64,000 nt of DNA. Origin: Doryteuthis pealeii. Lineage: Eukaryota > Mollusca > Cephalopoda > Myopsida > Loliginidae. The notes under the pieces were generated by a model, which searched no databases, had not been told where the DNA came from, and was given only the letters and a program-made list of their open reading frames with translations. Both the position numbers and the translations under genes were made by a program. Below are positions 1 through 53,564 of this stretch, piece by piece; within the stretch, counting starts at the first letter, position 1; each line of letters starts with the position of its first letter. Location: contig CM042147.1 in assembly GCA_023376005.1 (NCBI GenBank), positions 121,265,673-121,329,672 on the forward strand. The letters are read 5' to 3'.

Positions 1-442
1 GTGTAGAGATTAAGTCTTTTGCCAACTAACAAAGAGTCTAATCCCATACATCAAGTGGAGACTCAATGTACGACATAAACCATTCATTTTGATTACTGTT
101 TTCTTTCATCTTAATTTTTTAGCTGTTATTCTTTTTTGCCTTTTTTAAAAAAAAAATTACAACTCACTCAGGCAGTCAATTAACACTAATAATCATTGGA
201 AATAAAAAAAAAGAAAGAAAAAAAGAAAAGAAAACTCCCTGAACTAAAATCTTACTGAGATCTTATCCTTTATATATATTTACAAACCCCTCCACATGAG
301 CAGAATATGACAAACCTCCAGAACTGGAACCTCACCATCAGATAGAGTTTAACATTATCAATTTCAGTGGGTCATTTAATGCTGACAAAGTTTTGAAATA
401 AATTCATTCTTAATGGATACTCAATTTTTTTTATAAACACAT
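1..442. other. AT-rich stretch with fragments of dispersed repeat R1
   Basis: No gene is seen. Bases about 310-400 carry short pieces of the R1 dispersed repeat (the tcaccatcagatagagttta and gtgggtcatttaatgc motifs). The rest is A/T-rich low complexity. Confidence 0.5.
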
Positions 443-1030
443 TTTTCTATTTAACCCATAGATGGGACCCTAACAGGTACTACCACTCTGGGTCAGAGTG
501 GACCAGGGAGCAATTATGATGAAAGGGTGCTCCACATTTCCCAGACCTCCAGAACTGGAACCTCACCATCAGATAGAGTTTAACATCATACGCAGAACAT
601 GAAGACCCTCAGCTACCGCCTTCTAGCACCCATATGATAAAAAGGGTTGGGGGTTGCCATAAGGGCAATAGGATTGGGGCAATCATATAGGTGCTAGGGC
701 TTGATGTGACCAGCCGATTGATCGGACCACCCGTCTACCACAAGATAGGGCCAATTTTCTATTTAACCCATAGATGGGACCCTAACAGGTACTACCACTC
801 TGGGTCAGAGTGGACCAGGGAGCAATTATGATGAAAGGGTGCTCCACATTTCCCAGACCTCCAGAACTGGAACCTCACCATCAGATAGAGTTTAACATCA
901 TACGCAAAACATGAAGACCCTCAGCTACTGCCTTCTAGCACCAATATGATAAAAAGGGTTGGGGGTTGCCATAAGGGCAATAGGTTGGGGCAATCATATA
1001 GGTGCTAGGGCTTGACGTGACCAGCAGATT
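443..1030 (+). repeat. Dispersed repeat R1, two tandem copies of about 311 bp
   Basis: The block from aacccatagatgggacccta through gataaaaagggttggggg to the gaccagc motif occurs twice back to back (ttaaccc at 451 and 762). The same family recurs at 7355, 12567, 14640, 27757, 30870, 39560, 42481, 51165, 51725 and 56160. No coding capacity is seen, so the family is probably a non-autonomous element of unknown class. Confidence 0.8.
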
Positions 1031-1082
1031 GAGGGCTTCAGTCATTAGTTAATGTTAAATTACAAACTTTGATTCAGGATTT

Positions 1083-1200
1083 CATCATCATCATCATCAT
1101 CATCAAGTCATGCAGGCAGCACAGATTCCTTTGACCTTCTCACCATCTATCCCTATCAGCAATCACTCTTGGCAGATCCCCTATATGGCATCCACTGTTT
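1083..1200 (-). mobile_element. LINE reverse-transcriptase C-terminal fragment next to a (CAT)n tract
   Basis: Minus-strand translation includes ADRDRW and KGI, the end of an endonuclease/reverse-transcriptase ORF that recurs at 8216, 31725, 43860 and 47160. A (CAT)8 microsatellite abuts it at 1083-1106. Confidence 0.5.
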
Positions 1201-1214
1201 GCACAGACCTGGTG

Positions 1215-1960
1215 AATATATATATCTACCAACTCCTCCGCATGAGCAGGATGTGACACATGGTCAATTTCTTAAGCAGAGTTTAACAGGTTTGAATGTC
1301 AGAGTTTTCCTTCTTCTAGACTGGTTACTTAGCCATGGATAAAGAGCCCAGTCTGCCCTACTATTTAGGGAGAGTAGTTGGATGTATACCTTTCCCAATG
1401 GTATTAGTGCTATTTCTCTGGAAGTTTGAGATGAGGCTTGATGATTACTATTATCTGCATTATTCGGACTATTGTTCTCATCTTCATTGTTATCTGTACA
1501 ACGTTTCGGCCGATATACCAATTGGACACATGGCCTAGTGCATAAAGTAATTAGGTTAAGACAGTTCTACGTGAGTTATCTCTAGATTGCAGTTTCAATC
1601 CTGATCAAGGACAGCAGTAACATATAATAATAATTAACACAGCTTAATGCCTCTACCCCAGCTATGGTTAGCTGAATGAGAACAGGATACTCCCATGGAC
1701 TGAATAAAGGGTTAGGTTCAAAGTTTCATGATGGCTCCCGAAAAGGAGGTTCCTGAGCCTGAAAAGAAATACCTGAAGAAGGCCGGAGGGCATATCGGTC
1801 GAAACGGTGTACAGATAGCAATGAAGATGAGGACAATAGTCCGAATAACGCAGATAATGGTATTAGTGCTATGTGAAATGTAAACAGTCTTGTCCAGGAT
1901 TTGAACTTGGGTCGACAAGTTTATTTCCTACGACTCTAACCATTGCACTATGTGTTTCCT
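1215..1960 (-). repeat. Dispersed tRNA-like repeat R2 (rearranged copies)
   Basis: The stretch contains the R2 modules seen more completely at 51430-51715: gcatgagcaggatgtgacac, gtttaacaggtttgaa, taaagagcccagtctgccct and a minus-strand head. The head has tRNA-like boxes: A-box-like tagtgcaatggttagagt and B-box-like aagttcaaatcc near 1895-1955. This suggests a tRNA-derived SINE. The copy is broken and partly inverted. Confidence 0.5.
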
Positions 1961-2037
1961 TTATAAGTTTCAATTTGAATTGTTCCTCTTTGATTGCCCA
2001 AGTGAGTTGTAATTAAAAAAAGAAAAAACATTTGTAA

Positions 2038-2216
2038 GTATATATATATATATATATATACATATAAATATTGGTTAACAAAGCTTCATCTATACAATAA
2101 AGGAGACAATGAATATAGTGATAATAATAAACCACTGGAAATGAAATAGAAAATAATATTATTCTTATTATATATTATAATTAAGGATATTTATATTTTA
2201 ATGAAAATTTTTAAAA

Positions 2217-2254
<38 letters not shown>

Positions 2255-2387
2255 GTTAACAAAGCTTCATCTATAAAATAAAGGAGACAATAAATATAGC
2301 GGAAATGAAATAGAAAATAATATTATTCTTATTATATATTATAATTAAGGATATTATATATTTTAATGAAAATTTTTAAAAGTATAT

Positions 2388-2427
<40 letters not shown>

Positions 2428-2620
2428 TCGTTAACAAAGCTTCATCTATAAAATAAAGGAGACAATAAATATAGCGGAAATGAAATAGAAAATAATATTA
2501 TTCTTATTATATATTATAATTAAGGATATTATATATTATAATAAAATATTTATATATATAAATAAATATTAGTTAACAAAGCTTCATCTAAAAAATAAAG
2601 CAGACAATAAATAGTGAGTT
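2038..2620. repeat. Tandem repeat of about 140-180 bp with variable (TA)n cores
   Basis: About four units each combine a (TA)n tract, the motif ttaacaaagcttcatctata and an AT-rich tail (aataatattattcttattat). The units differ mainly in (TA)n length. Confidence 0.8.
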
Positions 2621-2730
2621 TATGTATAATTTTGTACTGATTTAAAAAAAATATTGTTCCTTATTTTGTATAGGGTGTTCAGAAAGTTTTGTCACCTTCT
2701 ACCAAAATATAACTCCTAATTAAAAAAAAA

Positions 2731-2980
2731 AGTCAAGTCATCGGGGTGGCCTAAATTCGGTATCAGCCAGACAGCAAAGGAGTCTATCCTCTTTTCACTA
2801 GTACTAAATCGAGGAGATTGTTTTTTTTTTTGCATCTGAGGTGGAGCGCCACACCTACCATCATCGCCTTACTTTACCGCACAGATCCCTGTGCTACTCA
2901 TACGCTGAGTTGGCGAGGGCCGGTATCGAACCCGGAACCTTGTGGTTCCTAGTCGAATGCTCTACTAACTGAGCTAAACA
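2731..2980 (-). mobile_element. tRNA-derived SINE S1, near full length
   Basis: In reverse orientation it carries the tRNA-like head (gagctaaaca ... tcgaacccggaaccttgtgg), the body catctgaggtggagcgccac and the tail cggtatcagccag. Both flanks read cctaatta, an apparent target-site duplication. S1 is the main SINE of the window. Confidence 0.85.
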
Positions 2981-3106
2981 CCTAATTAATCAACTATAAT
3001 TACATGAAATAAGATGCTGGAAATGAAATAGAAAATAATCTTATTCTTGTTATATATTATAATGAAGGATATTATATATTATATTATTAAAACTGCTATA
3101 ACTCCA

Positions 3107-3886
3107 GTATCAGAGTTAAGAGAGAAACAATAGGAAGAAACATGAATATCAAGCATCAGGAAAAAGGTTTACTAAGCAAAGATTAAAGGTGAACAGAGTA
3201 ATTAGCAATTGCTAGATTGAATTAACAAGTCCCATGAGATCTCATTGATTCTCTCTTCTGAGGTATCAGAGTTAAGAGAGAAACAATAGGAAGAAACATG
3301 AATATCAAGCATCAGGAAAAAGGTTTACTAAGCAAAGATTAAAGGTGAATAGAGTAATTAGCAATTGCTAGATTGAATTAACAAGTCCCATGAGATCTCA
3401 TTGATTCTCTCTTCTGAGGTATCAGAGTTAAGAGAGAAACAATAGGAAGAAACATGAATATCAAGCATCAGGAAAAAGGTTTACTAAGCAAAGATTAAAG
3501 GTGAATAGAAAAATTAGCAATTGCTAGATTGAATTAACAAGTCCCATGAGATCTCATTGATTCTCTCTTCTGAGGTATCAGAGTTAAGAGAGAAACAATA
3601 GGAAGAAACATGAATATCAAGCATCAGGAAAAAGGTTTACTAAGCAAAGATTAAAGGTGAACAGAGTAATTAGCAATTGCTAGATTGAATTAACAAGTCC
3701 CATGAGATCTCATTGATTCTCTCTTCGGAGGTATCAGAGTTAAGAGAGAAACAATAGGAAGAAACATGAGTATTAAGCATCAGGAAAAAGGTTTACTAAG
3801 CAAAGATACAAGGTGAACAGAGTAATTAGCAATTGCTAGACTGAATTAACAAGTCTCATTGATTATCTCTTCTGAGGTTTCATCAG
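3107..3886. repeat. Minisatellite, five units of 156 bp
   Basis: gtatcagagttaagagagaa starts at 3107, 3263, 3419, 3575 and 3731, an exact 156-bp period. Units 1-4 are almost identical; the fifth has several substitutions and a shortened end. Confidence 0.95.
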
Positions 3887-4158
3887 ACATATTTATAGGA
3901 AAACAAATGATTCCATTGTCATTATTTAGGTACTATGTGATAAAAACAAAAAAAAAATAATGCAAGTTAAAACAATATGTAGGGGTGACAAGACTTTTGG
4001 ACTACCCTGTACTCTTCTTATTTGTACAGTTCTCAAGAACTTCTTTTAAGAATCTAATTTTAAAAAAATAAATAAATTATAGATCAGTAAAATTTAGGCC
4101 GTAAACTCAGAAAAATAAAAACTGAGGTACTGTAATTGACATATTGCACCAAACCTTT

Positions 4159-4468
4159 TTTTGCATCTGAGGTGGAGGGCCACACCTACCATCAGCTCCT
4201 TACTTTACCGCACAGATCCCCGTGCTACTCATATGCCGAGTTGGCGAGGGCCGGTATCGAACCTGTAACGTTGTGGTTCTTAGTTGAATGCTCTACTAGC
4301 TGAGCTAAACTCCTAATTAATTAATTTGAAAAAAAAAAAAAAAAATTATAGATCAGTAAAATTTATGGCCATAACTCAGAAAAATAAAAACTGGGGTACA
4401 GTAATTGTCATATTGCACCAAACCTTTTTTTGCATCTGAGGTGGGGTGCCACACCTACCATCAGCTCC
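4159..4468 (-). mobile_element. Two truncated SINE S1 copies
   Basis: 4159-4310 holds the body and tRNA head of S1. 4427-4468 repeats only the catctgaggtgg body segment. The AT-rich sequences next to them (gatcagtaaaatttaggcc and neighbours) are also duplicated, so the second fragment probably arose by local duplication. Confidence 0.7.
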
Positions 4469-4469
4469 A

Positions 4470-5160
4470 AACCTTTTAATATCTAAAAAATATATTTGCG
4501 TTTGGAACACTTTGATATTGCATTTGATATTGGACTGAAATCAGTCTGGTCATCCTTAAAAAAAAAAAAATCCAATGACACAGACATACACACGCACACA
4601 TCTACTGAATTATATACTGTAAATTATTACATATTTCTTGTTATTCCTTGTGCTTTAATATGTATATAATATTGCAAAAAAACAATGTTAAATAAAAATG
4701 CATATAAATTTATTTCAGGTATGGAATAAAATTATAAAGTTATTTTTTTTTTCTTTTTGGTGACAGGTTCCAAAAAGGCCGTTAAAGTTCTACTTTTTTT
4801 TTTAATAGAAGGACTGTGTTTCGTGAATGAGTTGAGCAATATGAGTTATATAACTGTTTTTTTTTTCTTTTCCAGGACCAAAGTACTGAAAATAACTCAA
4901 AAGAATTTAGAAATTTAAAATGTGTCCTGAGGTGCAGCTGGGTACAAAAGTCTGGATTTTTCATTTTTTATTTATTTATTGACAATTAGTTTGTTTGTTT
5001 GTTGTTGTTGTTGTTGTTGTTGTTGTGAGGTACAAAAAAAAAAAAAAATCCCAACTTGTCCTCCATTTTTTTTGGTTGAATTGTTTAACAGGATCCAAAC
5101 ATTTGATTGCAACTGAAAAGGCACCAAGCTGTCATTAGACTTTTATTTTTTGGGCTTTTA
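4470..5160. other. AT-rich intergenic stretch
   Basis: It contains homopolymer runs and a (TTG)n tract near 4990-5025. No gene or recognisable element is seen. It lies downstream of the BCL11-like gene. Confidence 0.5.
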
Positions 5161-5199
5161 ATGTTTATTTTTTTAAATGGACCAAAAAGATAAATGTTA

Positions 5200-5870
5200 A
5201 ATATGACAAGAAAAAAGAAAAGAAAAAAAAGGACAAAATAATATTAAAAAAATAAGACAAAAAAAAATGGGAGTAAAAGAATGTGTATACAATGCAAGAA
5301 AAAAAAAAAAGAAAAAAAAAGGCAAATAAAATGTGGGCAAGAAGTGAAAAGAAAAAAAAGAAAAGATACAGAAGAAAGGAAAAAAAAAAGGGTTTGAGAA
5401 GAAAATAAATAGGGAAAAAAAAAGAAAGGGATAAGGAAGAAATGATAGAATAGAAGGAAAAATGAAAGAGATGAAATATGGAAGGAATTATAGAAAAGAA
5501 GGAAAAATGAACGAGAAGAGATATGGAAAGAATTATAGAAAAGAAGGGAAAATGAACGAGAAGAGATATGGAAAGAATTATAGAAAAGAAGGAAAAATGA
5601 ACGAGAAGAGATATGGAAGAAATTATAGAAAAGAAGGGAAAATCAATGAGAAGAGATATGGAAGGAATTATAGAAAAGAAGGAAAAATGAAAGAAGAGAT
5701 ATAGAAGGAATGACAGAAAAGAAGGAAAATTCAAGAGAAGAAATATGGAAAGAATGACAGAAAAGAAGGAAAAATTCAAGAGAAAATTCAAGAGAAGAAA
5801 TATGGATGGAATGATAGAAAAGAAATGGAAGGAATGATAAGAAAAGAAGGAATAATGAAATACTAAGACA
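5200..5870. repeat. Polypurine block with a 45-bp tandem repeat
   Basis: The plus strand is almost pure A/G for about 650 bases. A 45-bp unit (atatggaa at 5476, 5521, 5566 and on) repeats about five times before decaying. The 45-bp period is a multiple of three, so the unit reads as a repeating 15-residue Lys/Glu-rich peptide; I regard that as incidental. Long mirror-like polypurine tracts can adopt triplex DNA (established for such sequences). Confidence 0.85.
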
Positions 5871-5874
5871 GAAA

Positions 5875-6001
5875 CAAAAGCAATATATATATATGTGTTT
5901 GTGTGTGAAAAATATAATTGGAAAAATGTGTCAGTTTATCTACATTTCCCTTTTTCGTTTATATTTTTTACATTTTGTCAGATTATTCCAATCTGTTGTT
6001 T

Positions 6002-6039
<38 letters not shown>

Positions 6040-6451
6040 TACATTGCAATTTTATAATTGCCTTGCTCCCCGCCAACAAAAAAAAAAGAAAAAGAAAAAA
6101 AAAGATTAATTTTTAATTTAAAAACTAACTCCATATATTTCAAAACAAACCTTACTTTTATAGAATATAGCTCTGTATAAGAATCTTATCAATAATAGTA
6201 AATATTCTGTTCTATGATCAAACAGGTATGAACAGTCCAAAATAGAAAGGTAGACATTTTCTTGAATTTTGAGGGAAAAAAAAAAAAATCATCTTAAAAT
6301 ACCCCTGAGAAAATTTGAGTGAAAATCCCTGAAATATCCATAAAAATCAACAATAAAATGTTTTCATGGATAAACGTTGGTGGGTGGGTGGGTGCTTTGT
6401 TGACCAACTTCCCAATCCAGTACGCTCACTCTTTGAGCAGCCCACCTCTGG
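5875..6451. other. 3' flank / probable 3' UTR of the BCL11-like gene
   Basis: The stretch is AT-rich with a (TA)n run near 6004-6034 and A-rich tracts. On the minus strand it follows the stop codon at 6452 directly and is probably transcribed, but I could not identify the poly(A) site. Confidence 0.4.
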
Positions 6452-48267
<41,816 letters not shown>

Positions 48268-48720
48268 GTTCTAGCGCTCAAGTCTTTTCTTTTACTCCCC
48301 AAAATAAACCGATTTAAAAACAATAAAGGAACACTTTTTGGTGTCTTTTTTTTAATATAAATATTTGGGTGTTGTAGTAATAGTGGCTGAATATCAAAAA
48401 GTATCAGTCGCTTCTGGTAGCAGGATCCAATTCGTCGACACAAGAAAATGTGACACACGGATGTCAGCTGCGTGGCGAGTAGAGAAACACGACATAACTT
48501 ATTAATAGTTTACTTTTTCCTTTTTTTTTTTTCTTTTCTTAGTTGGTTTTGTTTCTATTTTATTTTTGTAGTTATAACAGCATACTCATCGCCACGATAC
48601 TAGCTTCTTGGAAAAGTGCAGCTGATAGTAAAAACTGAAACCAAAAAGAAACAAAAATACTTTAAAACAGTGCTCCATAGTGGTTAAAAAAAAGAATTTT
48701 AATATATAATATATATATAA

Positions 48721-48777
<57 letters not shown>

Positions 48778-50540
48778 ATGGGCGGTCGCTAGCAACAGCT
48801 TCAGTTTCAGAAATCTTCTGTTGATGAGATTTTATCTCGAAATATTAAGAATAAATTAGAGGTTAACAAACAACACCATCGTTACCTTATTTTTCTTTAC
48901 ACTTGCATTGTGATAGCCTTCAAAACCAACCACCAAACCAATATAAACACAATGTTTCAAGCAAATTATAAAACACTTTTATATGTCTATTTATGTCAGA
49001 AAAATATTGTCCACTAATTAAAAGGAGAGATTTAAAAATCTAAGAGTTTTCTTGGATAATCAAGATAACCCCCACACTAAGACTCAACGGGTTTTTTATT
49101 TTATTTACTAACACTAATGGTATATAAATTAAAATAAACAGATGAATAAATAAATAAACATTGAATTTTAGATAAAACCTTGATTTAAAAGCCAGTTAAG
49201 ACAAGTCAAAACTTTTCATATCCTGAAGAGAAGTATGGCTATAAATTCGTTTACTCAAGAGGGGGATTATAATATTTTAAAAATTAACTAAAAGTAAAAA
49301 ACAGATAGATAGATATTTTAGATTATAAATAAAAGCTCGTTCTGCCTTAAATTTTTTAACATGCGAAAAGAATTCTATAATCCAATCCAAATCGTATATA
49401 GAAAAATGCAAGCCATAACAAGAAACGTACAGTTGTTTGTTTGTATAGTTAAACTATAATACTAAAAGTAATAACCACTTAAATGTATCGATTGTGTACA
49501 CAATAATTTTACACAGAACTATTTATTTCCTAAATAAATATTATTTTGGTTACAGGATCACAAATTTAACATCAGAGAAAGACAATTTGTAGGTTTACTA
49601 CACACACAATCTAAAATATTAAGTAGTTACAGTAAATGTTCCTTCAATCGATTAAGAAAAATTAAATCCACCAAAAAAAAAAAAGATTTGAAGAATAAAC
49701 TTGAATATTCTTTTTTATTATTATTTTTCTACACTACAGAAGCGAACTAGAATAAAAATTTAAATATTCATATCGTATAAAAAACAAAAACAAAACGTTT
49801 TAATTCCACCAAATTCGTAAAAAAAACGTAACATTAAATAAATAATTAATAATACCACTCTCATCCAAGGACGATAAAAAAAGCCCTCGAGTATTTCGTA
49901 AAGTCGATATTATTATTGAGTAATAAAATGGTAGACTCGTAAATTACGTACTTTCCTTTTCTTTGATGGGTGAGTGACTATATCCAAGAAGTTTGTTAGG
50001 ACAAACAAGGGTCCAAAAAAAAAACACACGCTCACAAAATCGGGTGTTACAGATTGCTAAGTAGATTGATGATTTCGTTTGGAGAGTTACTATACAATCA
50101 GGGGAGGTCACTCTCAAATCCTTCTACAATTTTCTACAAGTCAGCAATGATTTTCTCAAAAATTGTTTTCTTTTCTCTTCTTTCTTTGCTCTTGTTCATT
50201 GATAAAAATGCTTCTTAGTTGATATGCACTGACATATTAGCCCGTTTTCTCACAATAGCTTCTTTGTAATCACACACACACACACACACATACACAGAAT
50301 GAAAATAACTTCAAAAGAAGCTTAATGATAAGTTAATGCTTATCAATATTTGATTACAAACAGAAACATGTATTTTTTACATTTTTTTTTTGGTGGGGGT
50401 GAAAAAGTTTTAAGTTGTATTTGTCTTCTACAACCAGTGTGAAACATCTTTACATTGTCTTGTAAATGCTATGAATAAGTATGAAAATATTAACAGAAAA
50501 CAAAATATCTGTGGAGATTAAATAAAACTAAAATGAAATT
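48268..50540. other. 5' flank of the BCL11-like gene (5' UTR and possible promoter)
   Basis: In gene orientation this lies upstream of the ATG. It is AT-rich and mostly free of the window's dispersed repeats, which fits a constrained upstream region. A (TA)n run of over 40 bp lies at 48728-48774, about 460 bp upstream of the ATG. (CA)n lies near 50274-50290. I could not place a transcription start, TATA box or CpG island. Confidence 0.4.
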
Positions 50541-50776
50541 AAAAAGGACTGTCCCCCAACCCCCAAAAGAATCTCTCGGCCATTTCGAGCTGATGCCTTA
50601 ACTGAGCGTAGTTGCTTCCTCGGCCAGTGAGATATCCCCTTGCCACGGTCAACTATGACCCGGTCAATAAAGCCTAAGTCATGAAACTACCTCCTGCCTT
50701 TGTCTCTTTTTGTTCCTTAAATTCCTTCTTTTCAGTGCGACCACCAAATGAGATGGGGTACAAAGCAAAAAACCCT

Positions 50777-51008
50777 GACCATATTACCTTTAGGCACCCC
50801 TTTTTGATCTCGATTAAGAAAGGACATGTTTTTCATTTACACCATCAATATCTGGTTGTTTGTTAGGGGTTAGGGTTAGAGGTTAGTTTTATAATTTTAA
50901 AAAAATCTAAAAATCATCTGTTAAAACAACCGGATATTGACGGTGTAAATAAAAAACATGTCATTTCTTAATTGAGATCAAAAAGGGGTGCCTAAAGGTC
51001 ATATGGTC
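50777..51008. repeat. Foldback element with TTAGGG-like loop, 85-bp arms
   Basis: Arms 50777-50861 (gaccatattacctttaggca ...) and 50924-51008 differ at only a few positions. The loop starts gttaggggttagggttagag. It shares its architecture, but not arm sequence, with 55421-55635. Confidence 0.9.
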
Positions 51009-51164
51009 CAAAAACCCTAAGAACACGCAACCAAGAATATCCAGCTACATTAACCTTAAAACACCTCCATACCTCTTCATACCCCATATATCTTTGCAAC
51101 AGTCTGTTATGCTATTTCTAATCTTCAGTACCAAACTATAAAAAGTCACTACTTTCAATACAGC

Positions 51165-51410
51165 ACCATGTCGGCTGGGGTTATAGAATACACCTACTGC
51201 ACCTCTGCAGAGGGGTAAAATACTCCCAGCTGGTAGAAGGTGGTGACCCGGGATGCTTAAGGATGGAATCCTGGTGGCTGAGCAATCTATGACATACAAA
51301 CCTCCACTTTAGCCCTTACTCAGGTTAGTTGGGTGGTCGGAGAGGCCCCCTCCAAAAATGCTCAGGTAAAGCTCTAGCACCTGTATAATTGTTCCAACTC
51401 TATTGCCCTT
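51165..51410 (-). repeat. R1 dispersed repeat
   Basis: Reverse-orientation R1 3' half (cttaaggatggaatcctggt, ggtcggagaggccccctcc). Confidence 0.8.
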
Positions 51411-51429
51411 ATGGTAAACCCCTAACCAT

Positions 51430-51715
51430 TTTTATCATAGATATTTACCAAACCCCTCCGCACGAGCAGGATGTGACACACGGTCAATTTCTTAGGCGGA
51501 GTTTAACAGGTTTAAATTCAGAGTTTTCCTTCTCCTAGACTGGTTACCTAGCCATGGTTAAAGAGCCCAGTCTGCCCATCTATTTACCCATAGCTGGAGG
51601 GAGAGTAGGATTCATACCTTTCCCAAGGGTATTAGTGCAAAGTGAAATGCAATTACCACATCCAGAATTTGAGTCCATTTCCCTTGACTTTAACCATTAC
51701 ACCATTTTTATCATA
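51430..51715 (-). repeat. R2 dispersed repeat, well-preserved copy
   Basis: accaaacccctccgcacgag ... ttaaagagcccagtctgccc ... tttcccaagggtattagtgc, ending at a tRNA-like head (minus strand aatggttaaagtc ... ctcaaattctgg). Confidence 0.7.
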
Positions 51716-51724
51716 TATGTGCTT

Positions 51725-51900
51725 AAAAGGCAGTAGCTGGGGGTCTTAGTGTAATGGGTATGACATTAAACTGCATCTAGTGGTGAAGTTCCAATTCTGG
51801 AATTTTGGAGAGTGTGGAGTACCCCTTCATCGCCATTACTCCCAGGTCCACTCTGAGCCAGAATGTTTATACCTGTTAGGGTCCCATCTATGGGTTAAAT
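51725..51900 (-). repeat. R1 dispersed repeat, 5' half
   Basis: Reverse-orientation gggtcccatctatgggttaa preceded by ccactctgagccagaatg. Confidence 0.8.
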
Positions 51901-52974
51901 AGAAAAAAGAATGTAAAAGTGTGTTTAAAAAAATTATTTTTGAAACCCATCAAAAATGAATCAAACAAAATGTTTTCAGCATAAAATAACCCAACCAGGG
52001 TTAACATGCCGTAAAATTCAACCGACCAACTAACCTTCAATGTAAAATTACCTTGAATTAAATAAAAAAAAATCCCTCAGAAAAACATAATAAATCTGTC
52101 CATACCTCACCATTTACCTCTTGGCATAAAATAACCCCAGACTGGTTGACATGCCGTTAAAACTAATCAATCAATTAATTATGGATTTTCTAGCCTTGGT
52201 AGAAGCAACTGATCTTGGAGAAGAAAAGACTTTTAATTCAAAGCCCAACCAGTGAGGCAATGTAATTGCAATGGAGTAGCAAATCTTGGAGTTGGAGTCC
52301 CTAACAACAGTCGGACATTGTGTTTCATTCTGGTAAATCATATACCAAAATATATATTAAGTTATATGTATGGGGTAGGATGAAGTTTGGGGGTTTTATG
52401 GTTTAAATGTAACTGGATATTCTGGTTGGGTGCTCTTTGGGTTTTTGCTTTAACCCCATCTCATTTGGTGGTCGCGCTGAAAAGAAGGAATTTAAGGAAC
52501 AAAAAGAAAGAGACAAAGGCAGGAGGTAGTTTCATGACTTAGGTTTTATTGACCAGTTCATAGTCGTCCATGGTAAAGAGATATCCCCCTGGCCAAGGAA
52601 GCAACTACACTCAGTTAAGGCCTCAACTCAAAAAAGGTCGAGAGATTCTTTTAGTGGTGGAGAGTTGGTCCTTTTTGTCGCACATGCGCGGAGGGTTCTT
52701 CTGGTGAAGGCCCATGGGAGTTTGTTGTTTTTTTTTGTTTTTAAATTTAAATTTAAATTTTATTTTTATCTAATCCCCACATATAGCACCTCACCCTTCT
52801 CTTGGACAACATCATCATCATGAAGAGGTGAATTTGATTTAGTTTCTTTGTTTAATGGTGTTATATACACTAATATAGATATCTCCCGATTCATTAATTC
52901 AACAATTCAATTCACGCACACATACCGCAATAAAGAGATACATACACTCGCCAACAAAACAAAACATAAGTTGC

Positions 52975-53430
52975 TGACACCAAACGGAAGTTAACTCAAT
53001 GGTAGCCTAAAACGAAGTGATTAAAATAACATGGTTCTACGCATAGGCTCCAGCAGAACTTCCGGTTGAAAACTAAAATTTATAAACAATAAAAATATCC
53101 TCTAATTAATGTTTTTCAACCAATAAAAAATCTCCCCCCTAAAACCCTTCAAAGGCCTTCTAGAGCCTATCCTTTGCTATATATACAAGCCGACTTAAAG
53201 TCAAAAGTTCAGTTAACGGCAGACCGCCAGAGAAGAGACACGCCAGGCCGATATAAAGGAACCGCCATACTATACCCACACCACACCCCGCGTCACGCAG
53301 AGCCAGAACTGACTTTCAGCCCCACCCGTGCCCTCATTTCACCAAGCAGCAAAAAGGAATTACCATCTCAACAATTCCAGCTTTTGTTTATTTTTAATAA
53401 ACGAAATTAATCCAAACATTCTTGTCTATT
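52975..53430 (+). promoter_or_regulatory. LTR- or promoter-like segment
   Basis: Ordered elements: ccaataaaaaat (53121), gctatatatacaag (53176), a GC-richer leader (53220-53340) and taataaacg (53394). The order CCAAT-TATA-leader-poly(A) is that of an LTR, but TG/CA ends and a target duplication were not found. A 78-codon ORF crosses it and is not recognised. Confidence 0.3.
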
Positions 53431-53564
53431 TTTTCTTTTGCAAACCATACGCATTTAGAGATATATCAATGGCATATCAATTTTATTCTGTTAGATGAAG
53501 ATAAAGACTTATGGAGCTAAGTTAAGGTTTGTTGGTGCTGTTATCTTAACCCCAATAAAAGTTG

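Larger units (their letters stand above)
50547..52690. repeat. Inverted-terminus composite element, about 2.1 kb
   Basis: The left end (50547-50775: aaaagaatctctcggccatt, ccttaactgagcgtagttgc, ccatctcatttggtgg-type) is the reverse complement of 52430-52690. Inside are a telomere-loop foldback, R1 and R2 copies. The right end extends to share sequence with 54545-54720. Confidence 0.65.

Noticed and set aside
5165..5791. 208-codon minus-strand ORF rich in Phe, Ser and Leu
   Set aside because: It is the translation of the polypurine/polypyrimidine block; its repeats follow the 45-bp DNA unit and no domain is present.
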